The notes: generated from the sequence alone by a model not told the origin. Shown: positions 1-7,037, numbered from the stretch's first letter. The stretch: DNA of 11,910 nt from an uncultured Anaerococcus sp. (GCA_900550345.1 URRX01000028.1:1-11910); one strand, 5' to 3'. A program made the numbers and translations.

Positions 1-252
1 ATCTAAACTCTCTTTTTCGTCATACAATATTATATTCTTACCTACAGGATTATTTAAATCTTTTAATATTTGTTCGTCTGATAAAATTTTATTTCCCTTT
101 ATGTAGACTTGAGATATTTTGAAATAGTCATGTTTAAAAAAATTTATGATTAAGATAGTTAAACTAATTAAAATCAAAAAAAACACAAAAGCTGGAGTAA
201 AAGTTTTATTTTTTTTTCTTAATTTCCTTCTATTTCTATTTTTATTTGCCAT
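1..252 (-). CDS. ftsQ: Cell division protein FtsQ/DivIB, N-terminal part (runs off left edge)
   Basis: Only the first 84 codons are visible; the gene continues past base 1. FtsQ/DivIB is a bitopic divisome protein that bridges early and late division proteins with FtsL and FtsB/DivIC. The visible part fits the family: a short, very basic cytoplasmic tail (Asn/Arg/Lys-rich, residues 2-17), one hydrophobic membrane segment at about residues 20-39, then HDYFKISQVYIKGNKILS, which matches the start of an extracellular POTRA domain (the '...V.V.GN..ls..eI' pattern). The ATG lies 1 bp beyond the murG stop, so the two are cotranscribed. The ribosome site is weak (GGA about 9 nt upstream), which suggests translational coupling to murG. 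The position after murG is a usual place for ftsQ/divIB in dcw clusters. I am confident of the family; full length and the C-terminal domain cannot be judged here. Confidence 0.85.
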   Translation of the reverse strand, partial: MANKNRNRRKLRKKNKTFTPAFVFFLILISLTILIINFFKHDYFKISQVYIKGNKILSDEQILKDLNNPVGKNIILYDEKESLD

Positions 253-253
253 T

Positions 254-1339
254 TTATTTTTCCATCAATTTTATAATTAGATCATAGATATCGTTACTAG
301 CGTTTGAATTTTGCAAACTACTAGCCATATTACCCATATTATCTAGTTTTTCTTTATCATCTATTATTTTAACAATATTTTCATACAAAACTTTTCCACT
401 TAAATCTTTTTCTAAAATCATTGAGCTAGCGCCTTTATCGAGGTAAGTTCTAGCATTGTATTCTTGGTGATTTTCAGTAGTATAAGCTTTAGGAATTAAT
501 ATTGACGCTTTTTTCAAACTTGAAATTTCACTAAGACTCATTGCACCTGATGAAGATATTACAAGATCACTTACGCCATAGAAAAGATCAATATTATCTA
601 TATATGAGAATACTTTTATATAATCATTTTCTTTTGAATTTTCTAAGAAATCATCATAATAAACTGAACCTGTTTGATGAAGAAGATAAAATTTACCATC
701 CATCATTTCACTCATTTCCTTTACAGCTTTATTTAATGCTTTTGATCCATTAGAGCCACCAAAAGAAAATACAACTGGTCTATCTTTTTTTATACCTAAT
801 TTTTCCAAATCTTTTTCTGTATAATCAGTATTAAAGTTACTTCTTACAGGATTACCAGTTATGTGGATATTTTTTTGATTTTTCAAATGCTTCTTAGCTT
901 CTTCAAAAGAAATACAAACTAAGTCAACTTTGTTTGATAAATACCTTGTAGTTATACCTGGAAATGAGTTTGACTCATGAATTAGAGTTTTTATATTTTT
1001 TCTGCTTGCTTGATAAAGTATTGGTGCGCAAACATACCCACCTGTTCCTATAACTAGGTCTGGTTTAAATTCTTTAATTATTTTTTTTGCCTCTTTAAAT
1101 CCTTTATAGTTTGTTATTAGTGATTTAAAAAGTCTTTTTGAAATTTTTCTAGGAAGTCCCATAGCTTCAATTGGTCTAAATTGATAGCCATATTTATTAA
1201 CTATTCTTTCTTCTGGCTTTCCTTTTATTCCAACATACAAAATTTCTATATCTTCTATTTCTTTTTCTAATTTTTGACACATTGCAATGGCAGGATAAAT
1301 ATGGCCACCAGTGCCTCCTCCAGATACTATAACTCTCAT
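254..1339 (-). CDS. murG: MurG, lipid II synthase (undecaprenyl-PP-MurNAc-pentapeptide GlcNAc transferase)
   Basis: This 361-residue protein has the usual family length. MurG adds GlcNAc from UDP-GlcNAc to lipid I, making lipid II on the inner face of the membrane. The N-terminal glycine-rich loop GGGTGGHIYP (residues 7-16) is the GT28 acceptor-side signature. Other family motifs are GTGGYVCAP near 98-106, HESNSFPG at 121-128 (HEQN in many relatives), and the second glycine-rich loop GGSNGS at 194-199 (usually GGSQGA). The UDP-GlcNAc site is represented by SSSGAMSLSE (262-271, ending in the conserved Glu) and TENHQEYNA (288-296). The start abuts the murD stop directly and has a good ribosome site, AAGGAAG, 5 nt before the ATG. 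It follows murD without the ftsW gene often found between them. Substitutions in two signatures look like lineage variation, since the key Glu, His and Gln remain. Confidence 0.96.
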   Translation of the reverse strand: MRVIVSGGGTGGHIYPAIAMCQKLEKEIEDIEILYVGIKGKPEERIVNKYGYQFRPIEAMGLPRKISKRLFKSLITNYKGFKEAKKIIKEFKPDLVIGTGGYVCAPILYQASRKNIKTLIHESNSFPGITTRYLSNKVDLVCISFEEAKKHLKNQKNIHITGNPVRSNFNTDYTEKDLEKLGIKKDRPVVFSFGGSNGSKALNKAVKEMSEMMDGKFYLLHQTGSVYYDDFLENSKENDYIKVFSYIDNIDLFYGVSDLVISSSGAMSLSEISSLKKASILIPKAYTTENHQEYNARTYLDKGASSMILEKDLSGKVLYENIVKIIDDKEKLDNMGNMASSLQNSNASNDIYDLIIKLMEK

Positions 1340-2650
1340 TTATACTTCCTTTTCTAAAACTCTTTTTTTAAAGTCATCTCCTCTTTGCATGTAATTATCA
1401 TACATACCCCAACTTGCACTTGCAGGTGATAACAAAACCGTATCAGAATCTTCCATAATTTCAAATGATTTGTCAATAGCCATTTGCATATCATCTACAA
1501 GGTAATAATTTATTTTATATTTTTTGCATAAATCTTCTAGAATATATTTTGTTTGACCTAATAAAATCATAGCCTTTATTTTTTTATTTGAATTTTCGAA
1601 TAATGGTGAATAATCAATTTTTTTATCATATCCCCCGGCAATCAAAATAATATTTTTATCAAAACTATCTACTGCTTTTATTGCGCTATCTACATTTGTT
1701 GCCTTCGAATCATTAAAAAAATTAACATTTTTTATTTGTTTTACAAATTCAAGTCTATGATCAATCGCCTTAAAAGTCTTAATATGTTTAATTATCTCAT
1801 TTAAATCTATGCCATACAAATACAAACAAAGCATAGCACAAGCTGCATTTGCCAGATTATGATTTCCTACGATTTTCAAATCATTTCTATTTAATAAGAA
1901 AAATTCTTTATCATCTTTTAAATAAAGACTATCATTTTTTAAGTATATACCTTTTTCTACTTTTTCTTTCATAGAAAATTCATATATTGTAGCCTTAAAT
2001 TTGTTTTTATTTTCAGATAATATTTTATCATCGTGATTTATAACTAAAAAATCTTCTTTATATTGGTTTTTTGCAAGTTTCATTTTATCATTTGCGTAAT
2101 TTTCAAATGATCCATGCCAATCAATATGGTCTGGACTAATATTTAATATTGCACCAATATGTGGTCTAAATGTTTTTGTATTGTGTAGTTGAAATGATGA
2201 AATTTCTTCAACAAATGTTGCATCATTATTATACATTTGCCACAAAACTCCCTCGCCAATATTTCCAACACTTATTGCTTTTTCACCTATTTGATTTAAA
2301 ACATAAGTTATTAACGAAGTAGTTGTTGTTTTTCCATTTGTACCTGTAACTGAAATTATTTTTTTATCTTCAAAAATTCTATAAGATAGTTCTATATCTG
2401 AAATTATTTGATTATTTTTTTCTAATTTTTTTACAATTTCATCATCAGGTCTTATTCCTGGAGATTTTACTACAAAATCATATTTATCATTAATTTTTAA
2501 ATCAGAAATAGGGCTATAATTATAGCCCTCTAATCTTTCATCTTTATTTTTATTTTTATCATAAGTAAAAACTTCATATCCTAATTTATCTAAAGTTTTT
2601 ACTGTGGATATTCCTGTTATTCCTAAACCGTAAACTAAAACTTTTTTCAT
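1340..2650 (-). CDS. murD: MurD, UDP-MurNAc-L-alanine:D-glutamate ligase
   Basis: This 436-residue Mur ligase is close to the usual 440-450. It adds D-glutamate to UDP-MurNAc-L-Ala using ATP in the cytoplasm. An N-terminal Rossmann-like UDP-binding domain begins YGLGITGIS (residues 8-16). The central ATPase domain has the P-loop GTNGKTT (103-109), EISSFQL (149-155) and ISPDHIDWHG (171-180), and then a GNHNLANAACA segment. The C-terminal domain has DSKATN, IAGGYDKK and the LLSPASASWG...RGDDF motif, which identifies MurD rather than MurC, MurE or MurF. The start overlaps the mraY stop as ATGA (4 bp), and no strong ribosome site is visible, so translation is probably coupled to mraY. The motif usually written SxDxF/Y reads SWGMYDNY here, with Gly where Asp is common; this is a small oddity and not evidence of inactivity. 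Confidence 0.96.
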   Translation of the reverse strand: MKKVLVYGLGITGISTVKTLDKLGYEVFTYDKNKNKDERLEGYNYSPISDLKINDKYDFVVKSPGIRPDDEIVKKLEKNNQIISDIELSYRIFEDKKIISVTGTNGKTTTTSLITYVLNQIGEKAISVGNIGEGVLWQMYNNDATFVEEISSFQLHNTKTFRPHIGAILNISPDHIDWHGSFENYANDKMKLAKNQYKEDFLVINHDDKILSENKNKFKATIYEFSMKEKVEKGIYLKNDSLYLKDDKEFFLLNRNDLKIVGNHNLANAACAMLCLYLYGIDLNEIIKHIKTFKAIDHRLEFVKQIKNVNFFNDSKATNVDSAIKAVDSFDKNIILIAGGYDKKIDYSPLFENSNKKIKAMILLGQTKYILEDLCKKYKINYYLVDDMQMAIDKSFEIMEDSDTVLLSPASASWGMYDNYMQRGDDFKKRVLEKEV

Positions 2651-3597
2651 AGTACTGCTAATAAAGTAATCAAAGATAAAATTACTGATACTATTGTAAA
2701 ACCAGTAACTATTTTTGGTTCTTTGTATCCTTTCAATTCATAATGATGGTGGATTGGTGTCATTAAAAATATTCTTTTTTTGTTTCTAAACTTATATGAT
2801 GCTACTTGAATAATAACGCTTAGTGACTCTGCAACATAAACTCCTCCAAGTATCACCAAAAATAAAGTCATACCCATATTTATAGCAAGAGCAACTACAG
2901 CTCCACCTATCGCCATAGATCCTGTATCTCCCATAAATACGCTTGCTGGATTTGAATTGTAAAATAAAAATCCCAAAACTGCTCCAAGCATAATACTTGC
3001 AAATAATTTATTCTCTATATCTTGAGCTAAAATGATAAAAGTAATAAAAACTGGAATTGAAACTTGTGTGGATAAACCATCAAGTCCATCAGTTAAATTA
3101 ACCGCATTTGATGTTCCTATCATTATAAACATCATAATTGGAATTCCTAAAATAGAAACATTTAATCTAAAATCTGTAAATGGAATCCATAATTTTGTTA
3201 TTGTATCATTTTGGAAAATAAAACATAAAACTGCAATTACAAAAGATAAAGCAACTTGAAGGATTATTTTTTGCTTAGCAGTTAAGCCTAAAGATCTTTT
3301 TAAAACCAATTTTCTAAAATCATCGATAAATCCAATTGCTCCAAACCCGAATGTTGCAAGCAACAATATAAAAGTTTTCATAGAAAAAGGAACAAATATC
3401 AATGTTAAAACAAGCGCTGATATTAAAAATATAATACCACCCATAGTTGGTGTGCCTGCTTTATCATAATGACTTTTTGGTCCTTCTTGTCTAATATTTT
3501 GTCCAATATGACTATTCTTTAAAATTGGAATTATAATTTTCCCTAAAATTAAAGTTAGTATCAAACTAATTAAAATAATTAAAATTGTATCTTTCAT
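2647..3597 (-). CDS. mraY: MraY, phospho-MurNAc-pentapeptide-transferase (lipid I synthase)
   Basis: This 316-residue integral membrane enzyme transfers phospho-MurNAc-pentapeptide from its UDP carrier to undecaprenyl phosphate, giving lipid I. Many hydrophobic segments alternate with polar loops, in keeping with the ten-helix family fold. Family signatures appear in order: EGPKSHYDKAGTPTMGG (38-54), IDDFRK with the Asp-Asp pair at 92-93, NLTDGLDG (167-174), FMGDTGS (221-227, Asp224) and the PIHHHYELKG loop (281-290). The Asp residues and the His triad are the known catalytic, Mg-binding and nucleotide-binding positions, and all are intact. The start lies 5 bp after the ftsL stop. The AGGAG ribosome site overlaps that TAG stop and sits only about 2 nt before the ATG, which is tight and suggests coupling. 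It directly follows ftsL, without ftsI, murE or murF between. Confidence 0.97.
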   Translation of the reverse strand: MKDTILIILISLILTLILGKIIIPILKNSHIGQNIRQEGPKSHYDKAGTPTMGGIIFLISALVLTLIFVPFSMKTFILLLATFGFGAIGFIDDFRKLVLKRSLGLTAKQKIILQVALSFVIAVLCFIFQNDTITKLWIPFTDFRLNVSILGIPIMMFIMIGTSNAVNLTDGLDGLSTQVSIPVFITFIILAQDIENKLFASIMLGAVLGFLFYNSNPASVFMGDTGSMAIGGAVVALAINMGMTLFLVILGGVYVAESLSVIIQVASYKFRNKKRIFLMTPIHHHYELKGYKEPKIVTGFTIVSVILSLITLLAVL

Positions 3598-3602
3598 CTC
3601 TC

Positions 3603-4001
3603 CTACCTATCAATATTAAGATAAACAGTGTTGTCCTTGTTTTCATAAATCATACCAAGATTTTCCATTGCGTATCTTTGGATTTCTTTTAAATCAACTG
3701 AATCTTCAAGATCTTTATTCAACCTATCTTTAGTTAATTTATAAGATGTATATTGACTTTGTAAATTATTATACTCGTTTCTTGTATTATTCAATTTCAA
3801 GTAATTATGTATAGAAGAAATAGCCATACAAATAAAAGATAAAAACAATAAAGCTAAGATATTTTTCTTAAACTTCCTATCTCTTTTTTTAAGTCGATTA
3901 TACCTAAACTTAGTATCGTAAGAAGTTTGATCATGTAAACTTAGCTTTTTTCTTTTATTTAAATTTTTATTTATTTTTCTTTTTTTTAAAGCCGCTGACA
4001 T
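3603..4001 (-). CDS. ftsL: FtsL-like septum formation initiator (bitopic membrane protein)
   Basis: This 132-residue protein has little recognisable sequence identity but the architecture of FtsL/DivIC proteins. A long basic cytoplasmic tail (about residues 4-47, rich in Lys and Arg) precedes one membrane helix (about 47-66). A heptad-like, polar coiled-coil stretch follows (about 70-103, beginning NNTRNEYNNLQSQ), then a short C-terminal segment containing RYAMENLGM. That ending, in which a coil is followed by 'i...A...lGM', is typical of FtsL and DivIC. FtsL binds DivIC/FtsB and FtsQ/DivIB to activate septal synthesis. The slot right after rsmH is the classic ftsL position, which is the main reason for this name over divIC. 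The start has AAAGGG 6 nt upstream, inside the end of rsmH, which stops 1 bp away. The usual next gene, ftsI, is missing. Confidence 0.8.
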   Translation of the reverse strand: MSAALKKRKINKNLNKRKKLSLHDQTSYDTKFRYNRLKKRDRKFKKNILALLFLSFICMAISSIHNYLKLNNTRNEYNNLQSQYTSYKLTKDRLNKDLEDSVDLKEIQRYAMENLGMIYENKDNTVYLNIDR

Positions 4002-4002
4002 A

Positions 4003-4923
4003 TTAAACCCTTTCGCATACCCTTAGTTTGGCACTATGAGATCTTCTATTTTCTTTTAATTCGTTTTTTGATGGCAAAATTGGTTTTTTACTAATTATTT
4101 TCACCTTTTTTTCATGATTGCAAACGCAAACTGGAAATTCTGGTGGGCAAATACATTTTTTGCTCATCTCTTTAAATTTATTTTTAACTATCCTATCTTC
4201 TAAAGAGTGAAAAGTTATTACACATAATCTCCCACCTTTATCAAGACGGTCTACTATTTTTTCTAAAGTATTTTCTAAAACTTCAAGTTCTCTATTAACT
4301 TCAATTCTTAAAGCTTGAAATACTCTTTTTTCAGGATGAGCTTCATTAGTATTTACAGATTTCATAACAATATCTCGGAGTTGTAAAGTTGTATTAATTT
4401 CGTGCATTTTTCTGTAATCTACTATTGATTTCGCAATGGTTTTTGAATATCTTTCTTCACCATATTTAGAAAAAATATCCCAAAGCTCATCCAAAGAGTA
4501 TTCATTGATAACTTGTTTTGCTGTTAACTCATTTTCTTCATTCATTCTCATATCCAATGGACCATCTTTCATATAAGAAAATCCTCTATCTCCATTGTCA
4601 ATTTGATATGAACTTACGCCAATATCCATCAAAGCGCCATCTATCATATTTAAGCAAGCTTTATCAAGAACATCTGAAATTTTTTCAAAATTTTCATTAA
4701 AATATAAAACATTAGAAAAATCTTTCAAATTTTCTTTTGCTGCTTTGATAGCATCCTTATCTTGGTCTAGGCCAATTAAAAGACCCTCCGGTGACATTTT
4801 TTTTAAAATTTCTTTAGAATGGCCTCCCTTACCCAAAGTTAGGTCAGCATATACACCATCTTCTTTAATATTTAAATTTTTAATAGTTTCATTCAATAAA
4901 ACTGATTTGTGAGAAAATTCCAT
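4003..4923 (-). CDS. rsmH: RsmH (MraW), 16S rRNA cytosine-1402 N4-methyltransferase
   Basis: This 306-residue SAM-dependent enzyme methylates N4 of C1402 in the ribosomal P site; the family is usually about 310 residues. The SAM-binding loop is YADLTLGKGGHS (25-36), followed by LIGLDQDKDA. The family signature DIGVSSYQID, then DRGFSY and GPLDMRMN, identifies RsmH rather than another methyltransferase. VFQALRIEVNRELEVLE and the GGRLCVITFHSLEDRIVK motif form the catalytic core and substrate region. A cysteine-containing stretch, CICPPEFPVCVC, near residues 257-268 and the end RRSHSAKLRVCER are also typical. The ATG lies 1 bp after the mraZ stop and its ribosome site is weak (GGAT about 9 nt upstream), so coupling to mraZ translation is likely. 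It holds its standard second position in the dcw operon. Confidence 0.97.
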   Translation of the reverse strand: MEFSHKSVLLNETIKNLNIKEDGVYADLTLGKGGHSKEILKKMSPEGLLIGLDQDKDAIKAAKENLKDFSNVLYFNENFEKISDVLDKACLNMIDGALMDIGVSSYQIDNGDRGFSYMKDGPLDMRMNEENELTAKQVINEYSLDELWDIFSKYGEERYSKTIAKSIVDYRKMHEINTTLQLRDIVMKSVNTNEAHPEKRVFQALRIEVNRELEVLENTLEKIVDRLDKGGRLCVITFHSLEDRIVKNKFKEMSKKCICPPEFPVCVCNHEKKVKIISKKPILPSKNELKENRRSHSAKLRVCERV

Positions 4924-4924
4924 A

Positions 4925-5338
4925 TTACTGATCCATTATTTCTGATAAGTTCACTTCTACATCACCAATATAATCGTTCCAATTATCCAAATCCCAAATT
5001 TCTATGTTGGTATTATTGCCGATTATAATAGCATCTTTATTCAAATTAGCATAGTCGCGTAATTGCTTATTTAATAAAACTCGCCCTTGTTTATCCAAAT
5101 AAGCTTTGATAGTGGAAGAAAAAAACAATCTCTTCATCGCCCTATTGTTTTTATTTTGGTAGGATAAGTCCTCAAACTTTTTGGCACGTTTTTCGAATTC
5201 ATCAATAGTGTATAAAACTAAAGAACGTTCTGGTCCTTTTGTTACATAAAATTCACTACCAAGATCATCTCTAAATTCACTTGGCATCATTATTCTATTT
5301 TTAGAATCTAATTTATGGATGAATTCTCCTAAAAACAT
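4925..5338 (-). CDS. mraZ: MraZ, transcriptional regulator of the dcw operon
   Basis: The protein is 137 residues with the start chosen here. MraZ is a DNA-binding protein of the SpoVT-AbrB superfamily with two swapped-hairpin half-domains, and it controls its own operon. The first half carries LDSKNRIMMPSEFR (10-23), the second LDKQGRVLLNKQLRDY (81-96). An in-frame ATG 27 bp further upstream exists, but the family begins M-F-x-G-E-[FY], which matches MFLGEF here. An AAGGTGG ribosome site also sits just before this ATG, so 5338 is the better start. The first half reads DSKNR where many relatives have DxKGR. It is the first gene of the operon, preceded by a promoter and three GTGG repeats that look like its own operator. 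It ends 1 bp before rsmH. Confidence 0.95.
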   Translation of the reverse strand: MFLGEFIHKLDSKNRIMMPSEFRDDLGSEFYVTKGPERSLVLYTIDEFEKRAKKFEDLSYQNKNNRAMKRLFFSSTIKAYLDKQGRVLLNKQLRDYANLNKDAIIIGNNTNIEIWDLDNWNDYIGDVEVNLSEIMDQ

Positions 5339-5341
5339 GAC

Positions 5342-5365
5342 CCACCTTCTACCACATATTTCCAC
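5342..5365 (-). promoter_or_regulatory. Candidate MraZ operator: three GTGG boxes at 10-bp period
   Basis: On the minus strand the boxes AAGTGG, ATGTGG and AGGTGG occur with GTGG at 5365-5362, 5355-5352 and 5345-5342. Each is separated by 4 nt, giving an exact 10-bp period on one face of the helix. Known MraZ sites have the same layout: TGGGN repeats with 5-nt spacers in E. coli and AAAGTG[T/G] repeats with 4-nt spacers in mycoplasmas. These boxes lie between the candidate -10 element and the mraZ start, and the last one overlaps the Shine-Dalgarno sequence. A position downstream of the promoter suggests repression by MraZ. Site assignment is by pattern and position only. Confidence 0.75.
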
Positions 5366-5374
5366 TTCACATTT

Positions 5375-5403
5375 ATTTTATACTAAATCCTTTAAATTGT
5401 AAA
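5375..5403 (-). promoter_or_regulatory. Candidate sigma-A promoter of the dcw operon
   Basis: On the minus strand, TTTACA (5403-5398) and TAAAAT (5380-5375) are separated by 17 bp. Each differs from consensus by one base. Transcription would start near 5368-5370, just before the GTGG boxes. A second possible promoter lies upstream: TTGAAA (5436-5431) and a perfect TATAAT (5411-5406), but with a 19-bp spacer. Either could drive mraZ through ftsQ, and both are plausible in this AT-rich DNA. Confidence 0.55.
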
Positions 5404-5408
5404 GGATT
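5386..5408. repeat. Perfect 9-bp inverted repeat over the mraZ promoter
   Basis: The arms AATCCTTTA (5386-5394) and TAAAGGATT (5400-5408) are perfect reverse complements separated by 5 bases. The dyad covers the -35 element and part of the spacer of the nearer candidate promoter, and it touches the -10 element of the farther one. No T-tract follows in a way that would suit a terminator. The placement fits an operator for a dimeric regulator other than MraZ, but AT-rich DNA gives chance dyads, so the role is inferred. Confidence 0.5.
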
Positions 5409-5502
5409 ATAAAATTTATTTAGCTGAAAATTTCAAATAATTTTTCTTATTTTTTATTTTTTTTATAAAAGGTGGTTTAATTTCCCAAAATAAAATTTTG
5501 CA

Positions 5503-5527
5503 AAGAAAAAAACAGCCTAAGCTGTTA
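5503..5527 (-). terminator. Intrinsic terminator after lgt
   Basis: On the minus strand, AACAGC (5526-5521), loop TTAG (5520-5517) and GCTGTT (5516-5511) form a perfect 6-bp stem. It runs straight into T residues (5512-5506), followed by CTTT. The stem begins within the TAA stop codon of lgt. It separates the hflX-lgt operon from the dcw operon. The stem is short with three G-C pairs, so some read-through into mraZ is possible. The remaining bases from here to about 5440 are AT-rich and hold no gene I can see. Confidence 0.75.
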
Positions 5528-6286
5528 ATTTTTCTTATATGGTTTTAAATTTATATTTTTATATTTTACAAATAAAAATATTCCTACAATTAAATATATA
5601 ACACTTGTAAGTTGAGCCATCCTTACGGGACCTATCATTAAGGAGTCTGTTCTAAGTCCTTCTACAAAAAATCTTAAAACTCCATAGGCCATAAAATAAA
5701 CCCCAGTTTGTATTCCTTTTTTTGGATTTTTTTTCCTATAAACTATCAAAAAAACAAATATCAAAAAATCTCCAAGAGATTCATATAAAAATGTTGGATG
5801 AACTTTTACTCCATCAACAATAATTGCCCAAGGTAAATTTGTAGGAGTACCGTGTGCTTCTCCATTTACAAAATTTCCCCACCTACCAATTGCTTGACCT
5901 AAAGCAAGGGATGGAACCATCACGTCTAATATATCGATTAGTGGAAGATTTTTTTTCTTTGTATAAAAATATATTCCAATTACTGCAAACAAAATTCCAC
6001 CGTGGATAGCAAGTCCACCAGCTCTGAAATTTAAAATTTGTATAGGATCATTTTTATAAAAGTCCCATTCAAATATAACATACCAAATTCTAGCCCCTAT
6101 TATTGCAAAAGGGAGAATTACAAAAAGTAAATCATAAATAAAGTCTTCAGAAAATCCTCTATTTACAAATTCTTTTTGGGCAATTTTTGCACCAATCAAA
6201 ACTCCTGAAATTATTAATATTGCATACCAATATATGTCAATTCCAAATAAAGAAAATGCAACTCTATCAATATTAAAATTTAACAT
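5525..6286 (-). CDS. lgt: Lgt, prolipoprotein diacylglyceryl transferase
   Basis: This 253-residue membrane enzyme moves a diacylglyceryl group from phosphatidylglycerol to the lipobox cysteine of prolipoproteins, the first step in lipoprotein maturation. Hydrophobic segments through the length fit the seven-helix fold. The Lgt signature GRWGNFVNGEAHG (134-146) is intact, including Arg135, Asn138 and Glu143. The GGLAIHGG loop holds the conserved His95, and HPTFLYE, RFFVEGLRTDS (205-215) and a final hydrophobic helix are also family features. The first residues, before a membrane segment starting near 18, are normal for Lgt. The ATG lies 1 bp after the yebC stop with a modest AGAAG site upstream, so it is translated from the same mRNA as yebC. 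It is the last gene before a hairpin terminator. Confidence 0.96.
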   Translation of the reverse strand: MLNFNIDRVAFSLFGIDIYWYAILIISGVLIGAKIAQKEFVNRGFSEDFIYDLLFVILPFAIIGARIWYVIFEWDFYKNDPIQILNFRAGGLAIHGGILFAVIGIYFYTKKKNLPLIDILDVMVPSLALGQAIGRWGNFVNGEAHGTPTNLPWAIIVDGVKVHPTFLYESLGDFLIFVFLIVYRKKNPKKGIQTGVYFMAYGVLRFFVEGLRTDSLMIGPVRMAQLTSVIYLIVGIFLFVKYKNINLKPYKKN

Positions 6287-6287
6287 A

Positions 6288-7025
6288 TTATTCTTCTATA
6301 TTGTCTGGCACGTTCCAATTTGTATAAACTTCTTGGACATCATCATTATCTTCAAGTGCATCAATCAATTTCATTATTTGTTTGTTATTAGATTCTTGCG
6401 CATCTATTAAATTATCTGCAATATAAGAAATATCTGCTTTTGTTAGTTTGTAATCTGATTTTTTAATTTCATCTACTACATTTTGGAAATCTTCTACACT
6501 TGTAATTATTTGATAAATATCGCCTTCATCTGTTACATCTTCTGCACCAAAATCAATAACTTCTAACATCAATTCATCAAAATCAATTCCATCTTTTTCG
6601 ATTTCGATTAATCCTTTTCTATTAAACATAAACATTACTGATCCATCTGTACCAAGATTTCCACCATTTTTATCGAAAATATGTCTAATATCTGGTGCAG
6701 TTCTGTTTTTATTATCTGTTAGACAATCTACAATTACAGCTACTCCATCTTTTGCATATCCTTCATAGATTAATCTTTCAAAATTTGCACCATCCATATC
6801 TCCACTTGCTTTTTTGATTGCTCTTTCGATATTATCATTTGGCATATTTTCAGCCTTAGCTTTATCGATTGCAGCTTTTAAAGCTGGGTTATATTCTGGA
6901 TTATCTCCACCTTCTCTTACAGCAACAGAAATATTTCTACCAAGTTTTGTAAAAATTTTTCCACGTCTCGCATCTTCGCTACCTTTTTTATTTTTAATTT
7001 TGCTCCATTTATTATGTCCTGACAT
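6288..7025 (-). CDS. yebC: YebC/TACO1-family protein
   Basis: The protein has 245 residues, the normal length of YebC (240-250). The N-terminus, MSGHNKWSKIKNKKG then RRGKIFTKLGRNISVAVREGG, is the most conserved family segment, and NPALKAAIDKAKAENMPND with NIERAIKK follows. The middle section (KDGVAVIVDCLTDNKNRT, then DIRHIFDKNGGNLGTDGSV) also matches. The family was long annotated as a transcriptional regulator (PmpR). The mitochondrial homologue TACO1 acts in translation, and work on bacterial members also points to helping ribosomes through difficult sequences such as proline runs; which role applies here cannot be told from sequence. The acidic C-terminus ends NWNVPDNIEE. A near-perfect AAGGAGG ribosome site lies about 5 nt before the ATG. 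It sits 12 bp after the YigZ-family gene, which with hflX points to a translation-linked operon. Confidence 0.95.
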   Translation of the reverse strand: MSGHNKWSKIKNKKGSEDARRGKIFTKLGRNISVAVREGGDNPEYNPALKAAIDKAKAENMPNDNIERAIKKASGDMDGANFERLIYEGYAKDGVAVIVDCLTDNKNRTAPDIRHIFDKNGGNLGTDGSVMFMFNRKGLIEIEKDGIDFDELMLEVIDFGAEDVTDEGDIYQIITSVEDFQNVVDEIKKSDYKLTKADISYIADNLIDAQESNNKQIMKLIDALEDNDDVQEVYTNWNVPDNIEE

Positions 7026-7037
7026 ATTTCCTCCTTA

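Noticed and set aside
541..753. Plus-strand open frame inside murG
   Set aside because: It lies antisense to a gene with clear family motifs and has no ribosome site or recognisable protein pattern.
3032..3259. Plus-strand open frame inside mraY
   Set aside because: It is antisense to the conserved NLTDGLDG region of mraY; the reading frame is a by-product of the real gene.
4518..4700. Plus-strand open frame inside rsmH
   Set aside because: It is short, has no ribosome site and is antisense to conserved RsmH motifs.
5339..5365. Longer mraZ starting at the upstream in-frame ATG
   Set aside because: It would add nine residues before the conserved MFLGEF start, and the good ribosome site lies within that extension, just before the downstream ATG.
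5471..5475. Plus-strand GGTGG preceded by AAAA, resembling a ribosome site or an extra MraZ box
   Set aside because: No start codon or open frame follows it. As a box it is single, on the opposite strand and outside the 10-bp register of the three boxes.
5486..5500. Inverted repeat CAAAA...TTTTG, possible second terminator
   Set aside because: The 5-bp stem is nearly all A-T and too weak; such repeats are expected by chance in this composition.
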